Shown: one piece after another, positions 10,503 through 18,865 of the stretch
How the letters are laid out: each line of letters starts with the position of its first letter
Position numbering within the stretch: position 1 is the stretch's first letter
Origin: Isoperla grammatica
Taxonomy: Eukaryota > Arthropoda > Insecta > Plecoptera > Perlodidae
Assembly: GCA_945910005.1 (NCBI GenBank)
Contig: OX246748.1
Location: forward strand, 8,595,363 to 8,659,362
DNA: 64,000 nucleotides
Direction of reading: 5' to 3'
The notes under the pieces: generated by a model
Databases searched by the model: none
Seen by the model: the letters and a program-made list of their open reading frames with translations, nothing else
Told to the model about the DNA's origin: nothing
Program-made: the position numbers and the translations under genes

Positions 10503-10924
10503 AAGGGTTACCAGACGTCCCGAAAAATGCGGGACAGTTCCCATTTGACACAAGGTGTCCCGCGGCGAAATGTTTAATTTTGGGACGCTTTTTGTCCTGA
10601 AATTGGTAAATTCACGATTTCTTGGATTTGGGGCTCAAAACTTACAATTTCCAACTAGAACAAAATAAAGAAGAGAAGCGGTCAGTGGTAAATTTATAAT
10701 TCGGCGCGCTGCCACAACTAACACTGTTTGTTGCGTAGAAAGTCTTATTCGCTTGAGACTTGCGCTTCCCTAGAAGAGCGCTAGCGTACAAATGCATCGG
10801 CAAGGTAGGGCTACTGCTACACCTATATTAATATGGAATACAAATTTAAAAAATGTAAATATCTAGTAAGAAAATTTAAATAATTTAGTGTCCCGAAATG
10901 CAGACTTGGCCATCTGGCCACCCT
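10503..10924. mobile_element. hAT-like MITE with exact 9-bp target duplication
   Basis: The left end AAGGGTTACCAGACGTCCCG is mirrored at the right end by CATCTGGCCACCCT, with a further mirrored block (GCGGGACA and TGTCCCG). ATAACAATA stands immediately on both sides (10,494-10,502 and 10,925-10,933). TIRs of the form AGGGTNNCCAG with an 8-9-bp target duplication are typical of hAT elements. The 0.4-kb interior is noncoding, so it must have been moved by a transposase encoded elsewhere. Confidence 0.88.
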
Positions 10925-10965
10925 ATAACAATATCTTCACCACCCACAGCTCTCGTACACAGTTC

Positions 10966-11266
10966 TGTCGTTGTACTGACAGCACTGTTATTTTACCGAC
11001 AGCACTGTCGTTGTACTAGTAGCACTGTCGCTGTACTGACAGCACTGTTGCTGTATTGATAGCACTGTCGTTGTACTGACAGCACCGCCGTTGTACTGAT
11101 AGCACTGTCGTTTTACTGACAGTACTGTCGTTGTACTGACAGCACTGTCGTTGTACTGGCAGCACTGTCGTTGTACTGGCAGCACTGTTGTTATATCGAC
11201 AGCACTGTCGTTGTACTGACAGCACTGTCGCTGTACTGATAGCACTGCCGTTGTACTGGCAGCACG
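10966..11266. repeat. 20-bp minisatellite, about 15 copies
   Basis: Unit AGCACTGTCGTTGTACTGAC repeated every 20 bp with scattered substitutions. The two minus-strand frames of 69-85 codons here are by-products of the repeat (three units make a 20-residue period in every frame). Confidence 0.93.
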
Positions 11267-11352
11267 ACGTTTAATTAATTGTCTTAATTAGTTGTCAGCT
11301 ACGTCGATTGAGAGGACGCAAAGAAAACGGTTATAATTTGATGCAGGCTTAC

Positions 11353-11379
11353 CTGAACATGATATGAGCGGCGGCACAT
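11353..11379 (-). CDS. possible alternative first coding exon ahead of the Pumilio exon
   Basis: On the minus strand an ATG at 11,379 starts a nine-codon frame ending CATGTTCAG at a strong donor (GTAAGC). It ends in phase 0, exactly what the Pumilio exon 1.5 kb downstream needs. Upstream (11,380-11,450) the sequence is CpG-rich and contains TGACGTAG read on the plus strand, resembling a CRE site. This is consistent with a promoter and short 5' exon, but a nine-codon match of phase alone is weak evidence. Confidence 0.25.
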
Positions 11380-12004
11380 CCACCTCCTGCTATGCACTGA
11401 GCGCGACTGACTGACTGAGTCATATCGCGCGAGTGACGTAGTGGGGCTCTAGGGGGTGGGGGTGTGAGGGGGGGATTGATAGTAGCAGGGTTCAACGGGT
11501 ACACATACTCCTGTATATATGCGAGGAACAGTAATTTAACAAATTCACGTTATTTAAAATAATTTTCAGTTGTAATGAAATTAATTCTGAAGTAAATTTA
11601 CTACGAATTGTGGACATAGTGCAGCGGAGAAAGCAATCAACTTGTTTGTCTTGAGAAATATAAGTATTCATAGAATCTAGTAAGAATTGTAATAAGGTTC
11701 GTGGATCGAACCATGGAATGAGCGATTTGCGATTTGGATGTCTAAATAAAAATGATAAAAACAGTACATGGCTTGTGATTGGCTCTCGTCGCTGACAGCA
11801 GTCTTGTAGCACAAGGTCCCCTTCTTATGGCCGGTTGACAAGCTCCAAGTTCTTCATGTCATGTTGAAAATATTAATCTCTAATGTCTTCAACTGGAAAT
11901 CGGTTCTGATATAGGCAACCCAAGACTACCTTACATGCTTCATCACAGGCGTGGCACTCGTAGCCAATCAGCGAACCACACAGGACGCGCTGTTGAGGGT
12001 GCCT
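11380..12004. other. no gene; CpG-richer block then AT-rich sequence
   Basis: The first 100 bp are CpG-rich and could hold a promoter on the minus strand. The remainder shows only a chance minus-strand frame of 106 codons (11,492-11,812) without a recognised domain. Confidence 0.35.
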
Positions 12005-12021
12005 CCCCCCCCCCCCCCCCC
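12005..12021 (+). repeat. homopolymer C run, 17 nt
   Basis: Uninterrupted C tract. Confidence 0.95.
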
Positions 12022-12567
12022 GTTGTATCGAGCGTGAAGCCAGTTTCACTACATTTTATCTTGTGATAATTCCTACATCCCCACACGCACACCACCCTTC
12101 TAAAATATGTTTCTTGCTACGCTACTGACAAACATAAATAGATTGTCGGAATAAAAACTATTGTGTAAGGGAACATCGGTTGGTCTCTTATAGGTGTACG
12201 TGTCTAAAGGTAGTTGGGAATGAATGTCCAAGGGAATGTCCAAGGGCTGATACTAATGAAGAACGACTCAATCCCAGCACTTGTTTTAATACTGAGGAGA
12301 ACCAACCCTAGGACTAACTACATCGACAACAATGAATAACTATTAGAACAGATGATTTTGTATGCATCAAATTATCTAAATATTTGAATACTAGGTTAAG
12401 GGTAAATTGTTATGCATTGTTGTCATTGAAAAAGACTGTGATTAACTCTGGATGGAATGTAGTGTACTAGATCATTTTGGCAGTATAGCTGGCGTCGAGA
12501 AATGTATCCGCGACTTTTTAAACACAAACATAGGAGTGATGGAGCCGTCGAGGCTTGCTAAACACTT

Positions 12568-12581
12568 GCGCCATCTGTTGG
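12568..12581 (-). promoter_or_regulatory. possible CTCF-like motif
   Basis: GCGCCATCTGTTGG resembles the reverse complement of the CTCF core (GCGCCNNCTNGTGG type). This is a single-site resemblance only, in a gene-poor stretch. Confidence 0.25.
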
Positions 12582-13262
12582 CGTGATCCGTAACCGCGCT
12601 AGAGTCGAGCTAGTTCTGACGGTTGCTACTAGGTAGCGCTAGAGCGGGCGCCGGAGCGTGGCATCTGGATTTTAAAATATTTAAAATTTAGTTTTAACCA
12701 TTATTTATTGATTAATGTCATAAACAAATTAATTAATCATGTAGCAATAGTTAATATCAGTAATGTAGATACAAAAAATTGAACAAATGTATGTAAACTA
12801 CATATTTGTGAGCATTTTAGAAAGTTAGCGCTCGGCTTTCCGATAGTGACGCGTTTTCATGACTGGGCCTAATAACACGGGGAAAATTTAGCTTTGCGCA
12901 GTGGCAATATCGTAACCAATGAGGTCTATCCGAGGTGCGATTATTGCTAGTTGAAAACTTATACCAATACCCCGCCATGAGGACGTGAAATACCGTCCTC
13001 TACGGCAATTTTTGGAAACCCCTACGGGGGTCAAAAAACTTTGTGAAACTGGAAGGAACAATTTCAGGAAAAGAAACTTGAAAAAGTTTATTCTTTAAAA
13101 AATACCACTTTTAAAATGGTCTAGGACTGAATTAGTTACGGTCCTCTTGTGTTGGTCTTATATGACAACAATTGTCGAGGTTAATTAATGCAAACAATAT
13201 CATTATTTACATATTATATTAACCTAGATTTTAAAATTTTAATTGTTGTAATTTAACTAGTA

Positions 13263-13308
13263 TTCTCCATGGAAACAACGCTTTTGATTGGTTGTTGCCG
13301 TGGAGAAA
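13263..13308. repeat. short imperfect hairpin
   Basis: TTCTCCATGGAAACAAC (13,263-13,279) mirrors GTTGTTGCCGTGGAGAA (13,292-13,308), 15 of 17 positions pairing. Confidence 0.7.
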
Positions 13309-13689
13309 ATAAGTTAGTCCCGAGCTAATTTAGCGGGCCTAGGGGACCGCAATTAAAAAGGGTCCTAGATCATTTTGAAAATGGTATTTTGAAGAATTGT
13401 AAATAAGGTTGATAGACATAACAATATAGACATTTCAATTCACTTTCATAAGCATTTTATTCTCATAATATTCAGGTACATTGATCGTTTACAATTTAGA
13501 TATAGGCCTACAATGATACACAGATAATACATACAATTACAACACATTAGATATACAATATGTATTATATTTTACATATATAAATCTTATTCATAAACAT
13601 GATACATACACCTTCACCTGCAAAAACATAAACAAATAAACGTGAGAAGCCCGCGTAAGGAAAACACATTTGTTTGCGGGCTGCTCATT

Positions 13690-14380
13690 TACAACAAAAT
13701 ACAAGTCTTTACAGGCAACCACAAACAGTCGAACAAAGTTACTAGAACCAAAAATACACAAGCAAGATTAGGGCTTATCTCAATTAGAATATTTGACCTG
13801 CTGTGGGAACTGCTTTACCAACTAACGTAACAATTAGTGACAATTGATTACAACAATTATTAATTGTTGCTGTTAGTCATTGAAGTAGGCGAAGCAGGCC
13901 AAATATTCGAATTGAGATACACCCTTAGTATTACATTTAACATTTATTATTCGTCAAAATTCAACAAAATACAAGTTTTGGGTAGTTTACAGGCAACCAC
14001 ACAATATAAACAACACAGTTGAACAAAGAAAGTAACTAGAACCAAAAATACACAAGTAAGATTAGTATACTAATAAATACAAATTTAATAATAATAATAA
14101 TATTTCTATTCATTTTTTACTATTATTACTAAATATAACAATGAACATGTAAAATCATATAATAACAAAATACAAGTTTTGGGTAGTTTACAGGCAACCA
14201 CAAACAGTTGTACAAAGTAACTAGAACCAAAAATACCCAAGCAGGATTAGTATTACATTTAACAGTTATTATTCGTTTATTCAGGCTAATAAATACAAAT
14301 TTAATAATTAAATATTTTTATTCATTTTTTACTCTTTCTTACTATTTAAACTTTTACTAAATATAGATATGAACACATAA
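13690..14380. repeat. irregular tandem triplication, units of about 200 bp
   Basis: The succession CAAAATACAAG, TTTACAGGCAACCACA, AACTAGAACCAAAAATAC, GATTAGTATTAC and TAATAAATACAAATTTAAT recurs three times, starting near 13,695, 13,968 and 14,166. The first unit is enlarged by a MITE insertion at 13,771. Confidence 0.8.
13771..13924. mobile_element. Harbinger-like MITE, 154 bp, TTA target duplication, empty site known
   Basis: Ends GGGCTTATCTCAATT and AATTGAGATACACCC are mirrored over about 32 bp, continuing with AATATTTG and CAAATATT. TTA stands on both sides (13,768-13,770 and 13,925-13,927). The sister repeat unit has the uninterrupted site GGATTAGTATTAC at 14,244-14,256. TTA/TWA duplications are characteristic of PIF/Harbinger elements. 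No coding capacity. Confidence 0.88.
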
Positions 14381-14755
14381 AATCATACAATAAAACCTGG
14401 AAAAGATAATGGTTACAAGGTAATCCACACAATACGACAACCTTAAATAATTAAATATACAAAGTAGACAACAAGAGTTACAAAGATGTAATGAATAATA
14501 TGATTATGCAAGAAAAACTATGAATGGAGACAACAAGAAGTAATTAAAATATTATATGTTTAAACAAAGTAGAACTCTATGAATAAAACTGTAATGCTGT
14601 TTAAGGTCCTAGATTTTTTGCAAATTGTCGATTGTAATAACTCGCCCGAAAGGGAATCGAATTCAGATAAACCCAAGCGACTCAGGTCCAATTTCAGGTG
14701 AATGCAAACATCCCTTATTAACATAATCTCCCATAATATATATTACTGAATATTA

Positions 14756-14770
14756 ATAATAATAATAATA

Positions 14771-14807
<37 letters not shown>

Positions 14808-14808
14808 A
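14756..14808. repeat. ATT/AAT trinucleotide microsatellite, palindromic
   Basis: A run of AAT units passes into TTA units, so the tract can fold on itself. Confidence 0.9.
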
Positions 14809-14826
14809 TGCATATGGCTGTGAACG

Positions 14827-14880
14827 TTTGCCCCCACCGGGAATCGAACCCGTGTATCCGGTTTTAACCGATGCTCTCTA
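14827..14880 (-). pseudogene. tRNA 3' two-thirds fragment (tRNA-like)
   Basis: On the minus strand the sequence has a canonical T arm (CGGGTTCGATTCCCG), which also contains the RNA polymerase III B-box form GGTTCGATTCC. It is followed by an acceptor 3' strand GTGGGGGCA and preceded by a stem ATCGG/CGGAT around TTAAAAC. No matching 5' acceptor strand or D arm is present upstream, where the sequence turns AT-rich. It is therefore a truncated tRNA pseudogene or the relic of a tRNA-derived SINE. Confidence 0.6.
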
Positions 14881-15061
14881 TATTAATACAAATAACATAT
14901 TCAAGCCACTTCCCCAAATAGATTTGATAAATCCACACAAAGCTGTGCTTGGTGCAACCAGTAACACAAGCGTTGATCTACTAGTAGAAATTAGTTGTCG
15001 TGCTAGTAGTGTTTATGCATACACTGAAAATTTATGTCTTAGTTAGACAAATTAAATTAGA

Positions 15062-15566
15062 TATTATGGTCGGCCCACTCGAATGCAGGGCGTGGTTTTG
15101 CGATGCGGGAATTGTACTGTTTAGTGATATAATGTTTATCATGTAGCTCGTTGCTCTGATTGCTGTTAATTCAAGAGCGTGAGGATGTAATGTGTCTGTT
15201 CGTATCTTTATAACATTTAAAATAGAAATCGTGGATAAATAGAACCGCAGGATCTACAGAACAGATAACGAAAACAAAACATGCAAAATCCATAATACGT
15301 TTTAACATGACATTGTATTATCGTATCCAAACGTAACATATTTTGTATTTATAATTGTTTTCGTTATCTCTCTACACCCTGCTAATATCTGTCTTGTGTA
15401 TTTTTTCGATTTTAAAAGCTGTTGTTTTAGAGATAAGAACAGAAAATTCTCACTGCCTGCTGCCGCAGACTCAAAGCAACGAGCTACATAATAAACTGTA
15501 CCACCCCCCCCCCCCCCCCCCCCCCGGAAACCATTACCTGCATTCGAGTGGGCTGACCATAATATA
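15062..15566. mobile_element. inverted-repeat element, about 0.5 kb, 29-bp ends
   Basis: TTATGGTCGGCCCACTCGAA at the left mirrors TTCGAGTGGGCTGACCATAA at the right with a single mismatch, extending through GCAGG/CCTGC. The interior includes a 22-nt C run and blocks also found at 17,540-17,720 (CGTATCTTTA, CAGATAACGAAA, CGATTTTAAAAG). Confidence 0.75.
15504..15525 (+). repeat. homopolymer C run, 22 nt
   Basis: Uninterrupted C tract inside the inverted-repeat element. Confidence 0.95.
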
Positions 15567-16309
15567 TAATCGCATTTATCCAACTGAGCCAGGTTACTTC
15601 TTATAGGACATTAATTTTCAGTGCATGCATAAACGGAAGACCTATAAAAACCACTACTAGCAGATCAACTCTTTTAGATTGTATTTAAATATAGCCACAA
15701 GACATCAGACCAAATCGGGAATTGTAGGCCCGGTTTCAAATTTGCATTAACGATGTTTACCATAATGGCAGAGAGATGAAACCCACGCTTGGTGAGCATC
15801 TTATGTTCAGTGCGTGGGTTTCAATGGAACGGGTCTACTCTAGTCTCACGTTTTCTAAAATATGGTCAAAATCAACCATTATTTATATCTTGACATTGAA
15901 ATCTCGTCCTAAAACATAATCGAGAATGTAATTTGGAATTTATTTTTTTGAGCGAGCATACGACAAATAATATACTTCGTCTCAAATAATTACTTGAACA
16001 TTTATTTATTACCCTAATATTTCCTGGAAACTAATGGAGATTGATTTTGCGTACGGTTGGATAGACTATAAGGTTTTTCTTCAATGGGCTAGCCGGTATT
16101 TTTTTCTAACTTTGTACCGAAAAACGAGAAATTCATACTGAAATCACAACATCACTTGTAGTATAGACGTAGGTAAAATCAGTTTCCATCATTGAATGGT
16201 ACTTACGCTGAACTGGAAATAAAAAGTTATGTTCGAGACGCAATATTTGCGGTGTGCTCGCTCGAAAAAATGTTTCGATAATGTTTGACGACCAGAATTT
16301 GTTATTATG
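15567..16309. other. no gene; one perfect 11-bp hairpin at 15,778-15,832
   Basis: GAAACCCACGC (15,778-15,788) and GCGTGGGTTTC (15,822-15,832) pair perfectly. Otherwise AT-rich sequence without features. Confidence 0.5.
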
Positions 16310-17245
16310 TCAAACCCTAGCTATAACTCCCACTCCCAGAACACCACCCTAACTACTCTCCACCCCAGAATACCATGCACCCAGACTATCCCCACTCCCA
16401 GAATACCATCCTTACTACTCTCTACTCCCAGAATACCACCCAAACTACTCTACCCCCAGAATACCATGCATCCACACTACTCCCAGAATACCACCAAAAC
16501 TACTCTACCCCAGAATACCATCCTTACTACTCTCTACTCCCAGAATACCACCCAAACTACTCTACCTCCAAAATACCATGCACCCAGACTAATCTCCACT
16601 CCCAGAATACCAAAGTTACTACTCCCTACTCCCAGAATACAACCTAAACTACTCTATTTCCAGAATACCATGCACCCAGACTAATCTCCACTCCCAGAAT
16701 ACAATCATAACTACTCTCCACCCCAGAATACCACCCAAACTACTCTACCCCCAGAATACCATGCATCCACACTACTCCCAGAATACCACCAAAACTACTC
16801 TACCCCAGAATACCATCCTTACTACTCTCTACTCCCAGAATACCACCCAAACTACTCTACCCCCAGAATACCATGCATCCACACTACTCCCAGAATACCA
16901 CCAAAACTACTCTACCCCAGAATACCATCCTTACTACTCTCTACTCCCAGAATACCACCCAAACTACTCTACCCCCAGAATACCATGCATCCACACTAAT
17001 CCCAGAATACCACCAAAACTACTCTACCCCAGAATACCATCCTTACTACTCTCTACTCCCAGAATACCACCCAAACTACTCTACCTCCAAAATACCATGC
17101 ATCCAGACAAATCTCCACTCCCAGAATACCAAAGTTACTACTCCCTACTCCCAGAATACAACCTAAACTACTCTATTTCCAGAATACCATGCACTCACAC
17201 TGATCTCCACTCCCAGAATACCAACCCTAACTACTCTTCTCACAA
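16310..17245. repeat. minisatellite with 112-bp higher-order unit built from CCAGAATACCA
   Basis: The core CCAGAATACCA recurs every 20-30 bp. A larger unit recurs exactly every 112 bp, with CCATGCAT near 16,759, 16,871, 16,983 and 17,095. Frames of 90-191 codons rich in Tyr, Thr and Pro are open on the plus strand. Because 112 is not a multiple of three, the same words are read in every frame, and no start context, signal peptide or splice signal supports a gene. Confidence 0.92.
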
Positions 17246-17347
17246 TACTCAAACAGTAATACTCAAACACAATACTCATACTTCACAGCCGCAGTCGACG
17301 ACGATTCAACCACGTTTTGAATCTTATTCAAACTGATATTGAAACTT

Positions 17348-17435
17348 GGGCTTGGATTCACAAGCGGTCCTAAGTCTGTTTCTGGCCTTACTTGTAAGAC
17401 CAGCCTAACATTAGACCTATTGTGAATCCAGGCCC
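17348..17435. mobile_element. mini-MITE with GGATTCACAA ends
   Basis: GGGCTTGGATTCACAA mirrors TTGTGAATCCAGGCCC, with only 56 bp between the arms. Related ends occur at 3,768-4,002. Confidence 0.65.
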
Positions 17436-17465
17436 ATTCCGTATCAGGTTCATAAAATATGTAAA

Positions 17466-18123
17466 ACGCGTGTATGGAACGGCTTTAAGAGTCTACGGCA
17501 GTCACAGCTCACAAAGCGTCAGAATTTACGGTTTTCTTTTCGTATCTTTAAAACAACTTTTAAAATCGCATTTGTCGGTAGATAGATACCGCAGATAGAT
17601 GTTATCAGAGTGTCTACAGATAACGAAACAAAATAATACATGCAAAATTCATTGCGTGTGTATTGAATCTTATCTTTAGAATTTGATAATATTTACCTGG
17701 GGTATCTACCCACAATTTCGATTTTAAAAGTAGTTTTATTTATTTATTCAATATTTCACATACATCGTATTCTGCCATTTGGCGTGAAATAATAAACATA
17801 ACAATTAAAACACAGAAACAAGCACAACGAACACACATTACACATGTGTTTGTCACAATACTACATAAAATAAGTACAATAACAAAAACAAACAAAGTAC
17901 AAAAAATTCCAGTGAAAGAGACAATGCGCACAATGAAGTTAAAAACATGTTAAAAGAGTGTTAAAAACACAGGCAATAATTTCTTAAAGGTTTTTACTCA
18001 AGGTCTACTAGATCGCTTGTAGCGCGCTGCGCGCGCGTTTCGCAATTACTCCGCTAGGAGTAAATCCAGTAGACCTTGGTTTTTACTGACTGCCGCGGAC
18101 TCTTAAAACGAACAGCGTGCGTC
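17466..18123. mobile_element. putative inverted-repeat element, about 0.66 kb
   Basis: TTTAAGAGTCTACGGCAGTCA at the left mirrors TGACTGCCGCGGACTCTTAAA at the right, with further imperfect pairing outward. A nested mirror, AAGGTCTACT (about 18,000) and AGTAGACCTT (about 18,068), encloses a very CG-rich core. The interior shares blocks with 15,170-15,440. Confidence 0.55.
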
Positions 18124-18371
18124 TGTTTAGGAAGAGGTCCGGCTGAGTTGTTTGGACAGGAACAAGTCAAAGAACATGGATACTACGACCGCAAGCTGTG
18201 TCGTGTAGAGTGACAGCCTTGTACACACGGTTGGAGATAAACCGAACTAGAACCGCGTGCAGTTATGTTTAGATAATCTTATCTCGAGATTGATACACAC
18301 GCCAAATCGGAGAAGTTGACTACTCAGCCCCCCGCAAAGAATTTTACTTTTTAAATTATATCTCAAGAACG

Positions 18372-18470
18372 GATTGATTGATTGATATTTGGGCTAAACG
18401 TATCATATTTTTGCAACTTGGCTAATCGAGACGATGAGTGGGTGAAACGGACTATGAAATTGAAAATCTG
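18372..18470 (-). mobile_element. SINE tail fragment, type H1
   Basis: First of the dispersed copies. GATTGATTGATATTTGGGCT is followed by the hairpin region (stem weakened, CGTATC against GAGACG) and GATGAGTGGGTGAAA. Confidence 0.75.
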
Positions 18471-18684
18471 AATCGACAGCGCATTGTGTTAAATTCTAAT
18501 TTATTAACACTAATTATTGATCTAATAATCAAAATAACAATGCTAAAGGTTATTATAATATTTCATTCGGTCTGTAGAGCTCAACAAAACACAGTTCGAT
18601 GTTAACTTAGAATTCCGATTTCGAAAGTAGCATTCTTGAAATATAATTATTAAAAAATGCAAATTTTCTGCGCTTTTTGACGTA

Positions 18685-18750
18685 GATTGATTGATACTTG
18701 GGCTAACCGTCTCATATTTTTGCAACTTGGCTTATCGAGACGATGACGTA
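18685..18750 (-). mobile_element. SINE tail fragment, type H1
   Basis: GATTGATTGATACTTGGGCT, then CGTCTC ... GAGACG, cut off after GATGA next to the ATGT microsatellite. Confidence 0.75.
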
Positions 18751-18775
18751 TCCTTCGCCATTAAAAAGTGTAATC

Positions 18776-18834
18776 ATGTATGTATGTATGTATGTATGTA
18801 TGTATGTATGTATGTATGTATGTATGTATGTATG

Positions 18835-18864
<30 letters not shown>
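18776..18864. repeat. ATGT tetranucleotide microsatellite, about 22 units
   Basis: Perfect ATGT repeats. The Cys/Tyr/Val/Met-rich and His/Tyr/Ile/Thr-rich frames on the two strands are artefacts of it. It abuts the truncated 5' end of the LINE. Confidence 0.97.

Positions 18865-18865
<1 letters not shown>

Larger units (their letters stand above)
12022..13640. other. AT-rich stretch without a gene
   Basis: No open frame or shared repeat found, apart from a possible CTCF-like site at 12,568 and a small hairpin at 13,263. Confidence 0.5.

Noticed and set aside
10988..11245. Gln/Cys/Ser-rich minus-strand frames
   Set aside because: Produced by the 20-bp minisatellite in every frame.
14640..14700. 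Second tRNA-like sequence
   Set aside because: GAATTCGATTCCC resembles a T loop, but the stems do not pair and no acceptor is visible.
16307..17336. Tyr/Pro/Thr-rich repeat protein (up to 191 codons)
   Set aside because: Same words are open in all three frames of a minisatellite with a 112-bp unit; no start context, signal peptide or splice sites.
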